34,923 nucleotides of DNA from Anaerolineae bacterium (GTDB lineage: Bacteria > Chloroflexota > Anaerolineae > Aggregatilineales > Phototrophicaceae), in NCBI GenBank assembly GCA_022843745.1, contig JALHNB010000035.1, positions 33,970 to 68,892 on the forward strand. Reading direction: 5' to 3'. Shown one piece after another: positions 9,007-17,126 of the stretch (its first letter is position 1; each line of letters begins with the position of its first letter). The notes beneath the pieces are model-generated. The model made no database searches. It had not been told where the DNA came from and saw nothing but the letters and a program-made list of their open reading frames with translations. Made by a program: the position numbers and the translations under genes.

Positions 9007-9035
9007 AATTATTTTATGATTACAGCGAAATGTGC

Positions 9036-10547
9036 TTATGGCGCGATCACAGCCAGCGTGATCGGATTGGCGAGGTTGAGCATCAGGAATGGGAAAATGC
9101 CGAGCAGCACGGTTCCGGCAAACGACACATAGACCGCCCAATTGACGTACTGGGTTGCGCCTGCTGCGGGGTCGCCTTCACCATCTTTCAGGAACATATT
9201 GACGATGATTCGCACATAGTAGAACGCACTCGCGACGCTGGTCACGACACCAACAATCGCCAGCCCAACCAGGCCGGATTCCATCGTCGCCTGGAAAACC
9301 ATCCATTTGCCGATAAAACCTGAAGTCAGCGGAATCCCCGTCAGACTGAGCATAAACACAGTCATCATCAGTGCGAGCGCTGGCTTACTTTTCCCCAGGC
9401 CGACAAAATCGCTGATATTCGTGCCTGTACCGTCGTTCTTCTCAATCGCCAGCGCGACAGCAAACGCGCCCAGATTGGTGAACATATAGGACATCAGGTA
9501 AACGACTGCCGACTGCGCCGCTTTATCACCGATACCAAGTGTACCTGCCGCCGCGATTGCCATCAGAACATATCCGGCATGGGCGATAGACGAATACGCC
9601 AGCATACGCTTGATGTTGGTCTGCGCGATGGCAACCAGATTGCCGATAATGAGCGTAGCAGCGGCGATCAAAGCAATCGTTTGCTGCCACGCTGCTGTCG
9701 TCTGTCCATCCAATATCACCAGCATGGGAAGACCAACAATCAGAATGCGCAGAAGCGCGGCAAAACCGCCAATTTTCGCGCCGACGCTCATGAACGCCGT
9801 CACCGGAGTGGGAGCGCCTTCATAGACATCGGGTGTCCACATATGGAACGGCACAGCGGCGACCTTAAAGCCCAGGCCGACAATCGCTAACCCCGCCCCC
9901 ATGAGCAGGATCATCATGGACGAATTACCCTCTGTAGCAGTAATCACGCTCACAGACTGGAAAATCTCCGGCAGATTGGTCGTCCCGGTTGCGCCATAAA
10001 TCAGCGCCGAGCCGTACACGAAGAACGCGCTGGCAAACGCGCCGAGGATGAAGTATTTGATACCGCTTTCCTCAGATTTCAGGTCTGGGTAACGCAGCGC
10101 AGCCATGACATACAACGGGATACTGAGCAGTTCCAGGCCGACAAAAATCACGATCAGGTCGTTGGCGTGACCCATGAACATAATTCCGGTAGTCGTGAAC
10201 AGAATGAGTGGATAGAACTCACCGCGCTCAATCCCCGCACGCTTGAGATAATCAACGCTCAAAAGGATGCTGATGAACGCCGTCACCAGCGATATGATGT
10301 TCAAGAACGCGCTGAACGGGTCTGCCGTAAACATGCCGAAAAAGGCGCTGTCAACCGTGTTATAGGTCATCAGATTCAGCACAAAGCTGACGACGATGCC
10401 CGCAAGCGCCAGCCATGCTGTCCGAATTTTGTGTTCGCTAGGGATGAAAATATCCACTGCCAACAAAACCGTTGCATACAGCGCCAGAAAGACTGAGGGT
10501 AACGTCACCCCCAGATTGAGATCGGCTAAAACAGGTACTTCAAACAT
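9036..10547 (-). CDS. nuoN: NADH-quinone oxidoreductase subunit N
   Basis: A 503-residue antiporter-like membrane subunit of complex I, one of three proton-channel proteins in the membrane arm. About 14 hydrophobic helices are visible. Conserved segments include the glutamate helix VIFVGLELLSIPLYVMAAL, GIKYFILGAFASAFF, VAAVPFHMWTPDVYEGAPTP with the broken-helix proline, and NIKRMLAYSSIAHAGYVLM with its lysine. Length is normal for NuoN. It is the last gene of the operon, eleven bases after nuoM. Confidence 0.97.
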   Translation of the reverse strand: MFEVPVLADLNLGVTLPSVFLALYATVLLAVDIFIPSEHKIRTAWLALAGIVVSFVLNLMTYNTVDSAFFGMFTADPFSAFLNIISLVTAFISILLSVDYLKRAGIERGEFYPLILFTTTGIMFMGHANDLIVIFVGLELLSIPLYVMAALRYPDLKSEESGIKYFILGAFASAFFVYGSALIYGATGTTNLPEIFQSVSVITATEGNSSMMILLMGAGLAIVGLGFKVAAVPFHMWTPDVYEGAPTPVTAFMSVGAKIGGFAALLRILIVGLPMLVILDGQTTAAWQQTIALIAAATLIIGNLVAIAQTNIKRMLAYSSIAHAGYVLMAIAAAGTLGIGDKAAQSAVVYLMSYMFTNLGAFAVALAIEKNDGTGTNISDFVGLGKSKPALALMMTVFMLSLTGIPLTSGFIGKWMVFQATMESGLVGLAIVGVVTSVASAFYYVRIIVNMFLKDGEGDPAAGATQYVNWAVYVSFAGTVLLGIFPFLMLNLANPITLAVIAP

Positions 10548-10558
10548 ACCGTGTCCCT

Positions 10559-12145
10559 TTATTTCTCGCCCATACTCAGGGCAACTGTATCCGCATTTTC
10601 AGGAAAGTAAACTTCGACATCACGAACGACCTTGTTCACGCTGGCATCCATTGTGCTGAAGAACGGCGCGGGCTGTAAACCGATCCAGAAAATCGCGATC
10701 AAAATCGGGATCATCACGGCGATTTCCTGCCAGTGCAGCGGTTCGAGATTCTTATTTTCTTCTTTGTCCAGCTCGCCCATATAGACTTTCTGGAACATAT
10801 ACAGCATGTAGACCGCCGCCAGGATGACACCGAGCGTGGCGAACAGCGTGAAGAAGAAGCCGAGCACTTCGCTGCCGAACGAGCCGAGCAAAATCGTGAA
10901 CTCACCGACGAAGCCGTTCAGACCCGGCAAACCCATGCTGCTGAGTGTGACGATCAGGCTGATCGCGCCATACAGCGGCAGCGCCTTCCAGATACCGCCG
11001 AAAGCATCGAGTGCTTTGGTATGACGGCGTTCGTAGAGCATCCCGACGAGCAAGAACAGGCCACCCGTGCTGATACCATGATTCACCATTTGCAGGATAC
11101 CGCCCTGGATACCCGCCGCATTCAGCGCGAAGATGCCCAGAACGACGAAACCAAGATGGCTAACCGAGGAGTAGGCGACCAACTTTTTCACATCGGTTTG
11201 AGCGTAGCTGACCCACGCGCCATAGATGATGCCGATGACCGCCAGTAAAGCGACATAAGGTGCCCATGCGACACTGGCCTCCGGGAACAACGGCAGGCAG
11301 AAGCGCACAATGCCGTAAGTACCCATTTTCAGCAAAACGCCCGCCAGAATGACCGAGCCTGCTGTGGGGGCTTGCACGTGAGCATCCGGCAGCCAGCTAT
11401 GCAGCGGCCAGATCGGGACTTTGATAGCGAAGGCGATCAGGAAGCCCAGGAACAGGAACGATTGTACGCTGACAGGGTCGAGCGATAACAACCCGCTGAA
11501 CGGGAAAACGAGCGTCCCTGCGTTGACACCCGCGATAATCTCCGGCACAGCGAATGTCCCGGCAGCGGTACCAACGTACAAAATCGCCAGCAGCATCAGG
11601 ATCGAGCCAGCCATCGTGTACAGGAAGAACTTGACGGCGGCATAAACACGCTGTTCCGCGCCCCAGATACCGATCAGGAAATACATCGGCACGAGTGTGA
11701 CTTCCCAGAACACGTAGAAAATGAACAAGTCCTGCGCCACAAACACGCCGATCATCGCCCATTCCAGCAGGAGCATGAACATGAAATATAATTTCACGCG
11801 ACCACGTTCGTGGAGGACATGCGCACGGAATGAGGAGAGAATTGCCAGCGGCATGATAAATGTCGTCAGGATGACCAGCAGCAGGCTGAGGCCGTCAATG
11901 CCGACGTAATAACTGATGCCAAAGGTCGGCAAAAAGTCCAACCGCTGCACCATTTGCAGCCCCGGCTCGCTGTTGTCGAAACCGATCCACAGCAGCAGCG
12001 AGGCAATAAAGGTGGCGATGCTGAATCCAAATGCCGTCCATTTAATATTTTCGGCCTGTTCTTCGCGCATAAATAACAAAACGATAAGCCCGACCACTGG
12101 TAGAAACAGGACTACCGTGATGAGCGAGAGTGCAGAAGTATCCAT
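10559..12145 (-). CDS. nuoM: NADH-quinone oxidoreductase subunit M
   Basis: A 528-residue antiporter-like proton-channel subunit of complex I. Key family features: FYVFWEVTLVPMYFLIGIWG with the conserved glutamate, VKFFLYTMAGSILML with the channel lysine, FAIKVPIWPLHSWLPDAHVQAPTAGSVILAG (broken helix), and TDVKKLVAYSSVSHLGFVVLG. The C-terminus is the usual helix followed by a short hydrophilic tail. A good ribosome binding site (GAGGAGAG) lies in the 30-base gap after nuoL. Length is normal, so unlike NuoL and NuoJ it carries no extra domain. Confidence 0.97.
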   Translation of the reverse strand: MDTSALSLITVVLFLPVVGLIVLLFMREEQAENIKWTAFGFSIATFIASLLLWIGFDNSEPGLQMVQRLDFLPTFGISYYVGIDGLSLLLVILTTFIMPLAILSSFRAHVLHERGRVKLYFMFMLLLEWAMIGVFVAQDLFIFYVFWEVTLVPMYFLIGIWGAEQRVYAAVKFFLYTMAGSILMLLAILYVGTAAGTFAVPEIIAGVNAGTLVFPFSGLLSLDPVSVQSFLFLGFLIAFAIKVPIWPLHSWLPDAHVQAPTAGSVILAGVLLKMGTYGIVRFCLPLFPEASVAWAPYVALLAVIGIIYGAWVSYAQTDVKKLVAYSSVSHLGFVVLGIFALNAAGIQGGILQMVNHGISTGGLFLLVGMLYERRHTKALDAFGGIWKALPLYGAISLIVTLSSMGLPGLNGFVGEFTILLGSFGSEVLGFFFTLFATLGVILAAVYMLYMFQKVYMGELDKEENKNLEPLHWQEIAVMIPILIAIFWIGLQPAPFFSTMDASVNKVVRDVEVYFPENADTVALSMGEK

Positions 12146-12175
12146 AAGCAGAACTCTCTCCTCAATGATAAAGCT

Positions 12176-14758
12176 TTAGCCGTTGCGTTGCAGCATCGGC
12201 AGCAGCAAGACAATGATCACAAATACTACGCCCAGCAGCAGCGTGATCGCATAGGTGCGAACGTACCCGGTCTGTACCCGGCGCAAGCGTCCGCTAAATC
12301 CAGTGACAAGGCGACCAACCCCGTTGACCGCGCCGTCGATCAACCCCAAATCAACAGGCTGACTTAATAACCGACCAATCGCGTTGAAGCCTTTGGCGAT
12401 AACAACGTTATGGACATAATCGTGCCAGAAATCCCAATCGAGCGTGTCGGCCAGGAATTTTGACAGACGGTTGAATGGCCCTTCGAATAAACGATAGTAG
12501 GTTTCATCCCAGTACATACGCGCATTCGCCAGACTCCAGATCGCGCCCGTATCCGGGTTTGCGGCCAGCGGGTCCCGGCCTTGTGCCGTATTGGGGGTCA
12601 GCGCATGGCCGTGACCATAAATCGAACGCGCTAGGAAAATGGATGTCAGACCCAACGCAAGTGCGGCAAAACCAATGATCGGGTTAAAGATACCACCCAG
12701 CGGTGCATACGGATGGGCATTTTGCAGCGTGTATTCCAGGAAATGGATCATGTTGCCCTTGCCGAAAATATTCGACAATCCCAGGAATTCCGAGGGTGTG
12801 TTGATAAAGCCGATGAAAATGCTGAAAAAGCCCAGCACGACCAGCGGTATGGTCATGGCTGGCACACTTTCTTCAACCGCTTCGGCGGCTTCGGTGCGCG
12901 GCTTGCCGTAGAAGACCAGTTCCATCTGTCGCCACATGTAGAAGGCGGTGAACCCGGCGGCGGCGATCAACAGACCCAGGGCGATAAACCCGGAGAACTG
13001 CTGCAAGCCTGTCGTCCCGTATAGCCCTGCCAACCAGGAGTCTGCCAGAATTTCGTCTTTAGACCAGAACCCGGCGAAGGGTACGATACCCGCCAAGGCC
13101 AGTGTACCGAATAAATATGTCCAGTACGTGATCGGCATCTTGTTCCGCAGACCGCCCATATTGCGCATGTCCTGCGGGTCAAATTCTGCTTCATGGTGAT
13201 GGTCGTCATGGTCATCATGATAGTCATCGTGATGATCGTCATGGCGGTCATCATGCCCATGTGCGTGGCTGGCGTGGTGATGGCCGTGTTCCATGCCATG
13301 AATGACCGAGCCGCTGCCCAGGAACAGAAGCGCTTTGAAGAAAGCGTGTGTGACCATATGGAACATCGCTGCGCCATATGCACCAACGCCGACTGCCGCC
13401 ACCATAAAACCAAGCTGGCTGATCGTGCTGTAAGCCAGAACGCGCTTGATGTCCCACTGCCCCATCGCGATAAACCCGGCGATAATCGCAGTGGTCGCGC
13501 CAATCATCGTCACAATAAACGAGGTCAGCGGCGCATTCACAAACAAGACATTCGAGCGCACCATCATATAAACGCCCGCCGTAACCATCGTCGCGGCATG
13601 GATGAGCGCACTAACAGGTGTCGGGCCAGCCATCGCGTCCGGCAGCCAGACAAACAGTGGGATTTGCGCGGATTTACCCGTCGCACCCAGCAGCAGGAAC
13701 AGAGTAATCAGAATGATAACGGTTTTGATTGGCAGCTTGAATGGGCCAAAATCGACTTCACGGCCTTCTTCGATCATGCGCTCAGCCTGACCGAAAACGC
13801 CAAGCTGCGCGGTTTCAATGTGTTCGTTATTGGTATAGTGGGGAACTGCGGATTCGCCGTGCGCGTCTTCTTCGACATGTCCAGCAGCTTCGTCAACAAC
13901 GACTTCACTGTGTTCTTCGCCTTCAGTGGATTCCTCAGCAACCGCCTCGGCGTGTTCTTCACCCTCGACGACAGCAGCCTCGGTATGCTCTTCACCTTCG
14001 ACAACGGCTTCCGTATTGATTTCACCTTCGGAGACGACAACATCGCCCTCGGCGTGTTCGCCTTCGGCAGCGGCTTCGTGCGCTTGTTCTTCGGCCAGTT
14101 CAACATTGGCGATTTCACCCGGTCTGTAGTAGTCCAGTGTGCCAAATGTCCAGAAGATCAGGAAAATCGCCATCAACATGCCGAAATCACCGACGCGGTT
14201 GGCAATCATCGCCTTGCGTGCGGCGTTGCTGTTTTTCCAGCCGACACCATTCGGCTTATCGAACCAGAAGCCGATCAGCAGGAACGAGCAAACGCCCACG
14301 CCTTCCCAACCGACGAAAAGCATCAGATAATTATTGCCGGAGACCAGCACGAACATGAACGCCAGAAACATATTCAAGTAGGCGAAAAAGCGTGTAAAAC
14401 GCGGATCGCCGTGCATGTAGCCGCTGGCGTAGATGTGGATGAATGTCGCGACAAACGAGACAAACATCATCATCGTCACACTGAGCGTATCGACGCGCAT
14501 CTGCCAGGGGATTTCCACACTGGTACCGATGCGAATCCAGCCATCGAAAAACGCTGGATTGACGATCACGCCTTCATTATGATTATTCGTCAGGTAGCTA
14601 AACAGGAGAAACGCGACGACAAACGTCAAAGCCGAGGCAAAAATACCAATGCGGCTCGACCATTTCTCGCCGACACGTGCGCCCCAGAAAAAGTTAATGA
14701 ACGCCCCGATGGAGGGGATGAGGATCATTAACGGTACAAGCTGTGCATAAGTTTGCAT
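12176..14758 (-). CDS. nuoL: NADH-quinone oxidoreductase subunit L with acidic and His-rich inserts
   Basis: The distal proton-pumping subunit of complex I, with a C-terminal lateral helix bracing the membrane arm. The core is standard: MFVGWEGVGVCSFLLIGFW, AMIANRVGDFGML, GKSAQIPLFVWLPDAMAG, SALIHAATMVTAGVYM, DIKRVLAYSTISQLGFM and HAFFKALLFLGSG. At 860 residues it is longer than the usual 600-700. Two inserts explain this. Residues about 217-336 form an acidic, repeat-rich segment (units like VEGEEHTEA) between the helices ending FWTFGTL and starting IKTVIILI. Residues 487-522 form a His/Asp-rich loop (HDDHHDDYHDDHDDHHH) just before the conserved MRNMGGLRNKMP. Both are in frame and the flanking motifs are intact, so the gene looks functional. 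Confidence 0.96.
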   Translation of the reverse strand: MQTYAQLVPLMILIPSIGAFINFFWGARVGEKWSSRIGIFASALTFVVAFLLFSYLTNNHNEGVIVNPAFFDGWIRIGTSVEIPWQMRVDTLSVTMMMFVSFVATFIHIYASGYMHGDPRFTRFFAYLNMFLAFMFVLVSGNNYLMLFVGWEGVGVCSFLLIGFWFDKPNGVGWKNSNAARKAMIANRVGDFGMLMAIFLIFWTFGTLDYYRPGEIANVELAEEQAHEAAAEGEHAEGDVVVSEGEINTEAVVEGEEHTEAAVVEGEEHAEAVAEESTEGEEHSEVVVDEAAGHVEEDAHGESAVPHYTNNEHIETAQLGVFGQAERMIEEGREVDFGPFKLPIKTVIILITLFLLLGATGKSAQIPLFVWLPDAMAGPTPVSALIHAATMVTAGVYMMVRSNVLFVNAPLTSFIVTMIGATTAIIAGFIAMGQWDIKRVLAYSTISQLGFMVAAVGVGAYGAAMFHMVTHAFFKALLFLGSGSVIHGMEHGHHHASHAHGHDDRHDDHHDDYHDDHDDHHHEAEFDPQDMRNMGGLRNKMPITYWTYLFGTLALAGIVPFAGFWSKDEILADSWLAGLYGTTGLQQFSGFIALGLLIAAAGFTAFYMWRQMELVFYGKPRTEAAEAVEESVPAMTIPLVVLGFFSIFIGFINTPSEFLGLSNIFGKGNMIHFLEYTLQNAHPYAPLGGIFNPIIGFAALALGLTSIFLARSIYGHGHALTPNTAQGRDPLAANPDTGAIWSLANARMYWDETYYRLFEGPFNRLSKFLADTLDWDFWHDYVHNVVIAKGFNAIGRLLSQPVDLGLIDGAVNGVGRLVTGFSGRLRRVQTGYVRTYAITLLLGVVFVIIVLLLPMLQRNG

Positions 14759-14766
14759 GAAAACCT

Positions 14767-15069
14767 CTAGCCTTCCATCTGGTGCAGTTCGTCAATGTCG
14801 ATGCTCTTCTTGGTACGGAAGATGGCGACAATCAACGCCAGCCCAACCGCGACCTCGGCGGCAGCAACGGTGATAACGAAAAACACAAATAAGTGACCAT
14901 CCGACGCGCCCCACTGACGGGCAAACGCGACCAGCGCCAGATTTGCAGCGTTCAGCATCAACTCTACCGACATAAACACCAGGATAGCGTTGCGGCGCAA
15001 AAGAACGCCCATCGCGCCCAGGATAAACAGCACCATGCTTAAAACGACGTAGGCTTCAGTCCCAACCAT
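14767..15069 (-). CDS. nuoK: NADH-quinone oxidoreductase subunit K
   Basis: A 100-residue, three-helix proton-channel subunit. It has the two conserved membrane glutamates of the family in [18 protein letters not shown] and [19 protein letters not shown]. Length matches NuoK. GGGGAGAG about ten bases before the ATG serves as ribosome binding site. It is nine bases upstream of nuoL, while a 123-base gap holding two palindromes separates it from nuoJ. Confidence 0.97.
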   Translation of the reverse strand: MVGTEAYVVLSMVLFILGAMGVLLRRNAILVFMSVELMLNAANLALVAFARQWGASDGHLFVFFVITVAAAEVAVGLALIVAIFRTKKSIDIDELHQMEG

Positions 15070-15087
15070 CAGCCATTCTCTCCCCTA

Positions 15088-15115
15088 GTAGGGGCAAACC
15101 CGGTGGGTTGCCCTA
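15088..15115. repeat. GGGGC-armed palindrome, nuoJ-nuoK gap, copy 1
   Basis: A near-perfect inverted repeat beginning GTAGGGGCAAACCC and ending GGGTTGCCCTA, able to form a stem-loop in RNA from either strand. It sits just upstream of the nuoK ribosome binding site. It shares the GTAGGGGCA head with the copy at 15145-15170. Confidence 0.7.
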
Positions 15116-15144
15116 ATTCTTACAGCCGTTCCAAATTTGCTTCC

Positions 15145-15170
15145 GTAGGGGCAGGTCTAAGACCCGCCCT
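15145..15170. repeat. GGGGC-armed palindrome, nuoJ-nuoK gap, copy 2
   Basis: An imperfect inverted repeat, GTAGGGGCAGGTCT then AGACCCGCCCT, with one mismatch in the arms. It lies 22 bases after the nuoJ stop. No T-run follows on the minus strand, so it does not look like a strong terminator; it may be a mobile REP-like element or an mRNA-stabilising stem. Confidence 0.65.
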
Positions 15171-15192
15171 GATAAAAGCGATTTCGAAACGG

Positions 15193-16482
15193 TTAAACTT
15201 TCTCTTCTTCGCCCACTGCTTCCGGCAAAGCTTCTTCAGAAGCACCATTCGTATCCGGTACATAAACATCATGTCCGGTTTGCGCACTCAAAACACTAGT
15301 CAGCGGACGGCTGACTTTGCGGCGGCCCAGCACACGCCGTTCAATACTTGATACTTCCTTGGGCTTGTGAGTCAGCACAATCGCGCCGATCATCGCCACC
15401 AGAAGCAGCAAGGCGACCATCTGCATCGGCAGCAGATAGCGCGTAAAGAGCGCCTGCCCCATCGCCAGCGGCCCGCCAAAACTGGCTGATGTACTCGCAT
15501 CCAAAGCCACAGTCTGCGCCCGAAGCGTTCCATCGAGCTGCGGTTCGGTGGAAACAATCAGGAATTTCGAATTATCGCGCTCAATCTCATATGATTCCGG
15601 GTCACTCAAACGGAACAGGACATTATCCACGTTTCCGGCTTCGACCAGCGCCCAACTGCGCAAATCTGTCGTTTCCTTCACGATGATTGGCTCAGAAAGC
15701 GTATCCTGCGGGATTTCAGCGATAATCGTTTGCGTATCTTCCAGGTCATAATCGGAGCCAAAATCAACCAGGCTGATCGCTGGTACGCCGCTAAAACCGT
15801 TGAAAACTGTTACACGTCCGCTGCGCTCTGGCACAGTGCTTAAATCTTCACTCTCCAGCACAACCAACGGGACAGCATCAGTTCCATAAGCAATCGCCGT
15901 TCCCGTAAAACCGGAATCCAATGTGACGGTTGACGCTGTCAGCGCATCCTGTGTGCCTGCGTTAAACAAGGCAAGATTATATTCACCCGGTGGCAGTGTC
16001 ACAAAATCGGTACTATCGCGATATTCGACACTCGCCGCGATCAATTCCCCATTGGCATAGACATCCACATTGCCAACTTCGGGCGCAAAATGCGCGACAC
16101 GGAGGATTGGCTCGGCACTTGGCGCGGCACTCAGGTTAACCTGCCCCTGACCAATTGCTACACCAGCGGTAATCAGAAACAAAATCGACAGGAACACCGC
16201 GACTGGGGTGATCCAGCGTAATCTTGTCGAGCGTGTACCCAGTTTTTCCGCGCCGAGGAGCATAATCACAAATAAAAATAACACCATAATCGCCCCGGCA
16301 TAAACGGTGATCTGAACCATTGCCAGGAAGGGCGCATTGAGCATTAAGAACAGAAACGCGATACACACCATGATAAGAATCAGGAAAAGTGCGCTGTGTA
16401 CAGCATTTTCACTCAACAGCATCATCACAGCGGAAACGACGCTGATAATGCCTACTAAAAGAAACAAATTCACTTCTGTCAT
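15193..16482 (-). CDS. nuoJ: NADH-quinone oxidoreductase subunit J with inserted DUF4397-like domain
   Basis: The core is a five-helix complex I subunit: helices at about 5-25, 30-50, 54-77 (VQITVYAGAIMVLFLFVIML, containing the conserved TM3 glycine), 90-110 and 351-371 (LPMQMVALLLLVAMIGAIVL). NuoJ is normally about 165-200 residues; this one has 429. Between helices 4 and 5, residues about 115-337 form a soluble insert. Its first part reads ILRVAHFAPEVGNVDVYANG, then FVTLPPGEYNLALFNAG, which match the pattern of DUF4397 domains usually found in secreted proteins. By standard NuoJ topology this loop faces the outside. A ~58-residue charged tail (372-429) follows helix 5. Flanking NuoJ motifs (LFTRYLLP) are intact, so I read this as a true insertion. 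Confidence 0.93.
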   Translation of the reverse strand: MTEVNLFLLVGIISVVSAVMMLLSENAVHSALFLILIMVCIAFLFLMLNAPFLAMVQITVYAGAIMVLFLFVIMLLGAEKLGTRSTRLRWITPVAVFLSILFLITAGVAIGQGQVNLSAAPSAEPILRVAHFAPEVGNVDVYANGELIAASVEYRDSTDFVTLPPGEYNLALFNAGTQDALTASTVTLDSGFTGTAIAYGTDAVPLVVLESEDLSTVPERSGRVTVFNGFSGVPAISLVDFGSDYDLEDTQTIIAEIPQDTLSEPIIVKETTDLRSWALVEAGNVDNVLFRLSDPESYEIERDNSKFLIVSTEPQLDGTLRAQTVALDASTSASFGGPLAMGQALFTRYLLPMQMVALLLLVAMIGAIVLTHKPKEVSSIERRVLGRRKVSRPLTSVLSAQTGHDVYVPDTNGASEEALPEAVGEEEKV

Positions 16483-16597
16483 TGCGATAGTCCTAGATTA
16501 TGGGCGCTTGAAAATGACTTTGTGGATTTTAGCGCAAATAGCGCCAGAGTCAAACGTCCGGCGCTATAACTTCCCCCTCGAATTTTCAATCCACCCT

Positions 16598-17092
16598 TTA
16601 TTTCGGGTTTTCCATATCGGGAATTGGGCGGTTGAATTTTCCCGGCTCGACTTGCTGCGGCGATCCCTCTGTGCCTTCAGGCGGCGGCACGATCAACATA
16701 TCTTTGGTGTAGATCGCATCGCGACGATTGGTAAAGCTCAAACGATGTTCCTGTGTCAGCACAATCGCCTCCGTTGGGCAGGCATCTTCGCAGTAGCCAC
16801 AGAAAATACAGCGCAGCATGTTAATCTCATACGTCTTGGCATAGCGTTCGCCAGGGCTGTAGCGTTCTTCATCGGTATTTTCCGACGCTTCTACCCAGAT
16901 CGCGTCTGCGGGGCAGGCTGCTGCACAAAGCGAACACCCAATACATTTTTCCAGGCCATTATCATAGCGTTTTAATTCATGACGGCCCTTGAAACGTTCC
17001 TGAAATGGCTTTTCCTGCTCCGGGTATTGGATCGTGACCGGCTCTTGCAGAACATGCTTAAACGTCGTTCGAAATCCCTTAATTAAGTCCAT
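16598..17092 (-). CDS. nuoI: NADH-quinone oxidoreductase subunit I
   Basis: A 164-residue ferredoxin-like subunit of the peripheral arm carrying the two [4Fe-4S] clusters N6a and N6b that pass electrons to NuoB. The two binding motifs are complete: Cys50, 53, 56, 60 (CIGCSLCAAACP) and Cys95, 98, 101, 105 (CIFCGYCEDACP). The N-terminal GFRTTFKHVL amphipathic helix is as in the family, and a short Pro-rich tail follows. AAGGA nine bases before the ATG supports the start. A 115-base gap separates it from nuoJ downstream, in which I see no gene. Confidence 0.97.
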   Translation of the reverse strand: MDLIKGFRTTFKHVLQEPVTIQYPEQEKPFQERFKGRHELKRYDNGLEKCIGCSLCAAACPADAIWVEASENTDEERYSPGERYAKTYEINMLRCIFCGYCEDACPTEAIVLTQEHRLSFTNRRDAIYTKDMLIVPPPEGTEGSPQQVEPGKFNRPIPDMENPK

Positions 17093-17126
17093 AACTGAAA
17101 TCCTTCACACATTAATCCGCGCCAGA

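Noticed and set aside
13193-14110. NuoL inserts as assembly errors
   Set aside because: Both inserts stay in frame, keep the flanking conserved residues intact and sit in loops between helices, which favours real sequence, though reads were not available.
13193-14731. 512-codon open frame on the plus strand
   Set aside because: It is antisense to nuoL, whose conserved motifs run through the whole interval. The biased codons of the acidic and His-rich inserts keep the opposite strand open.
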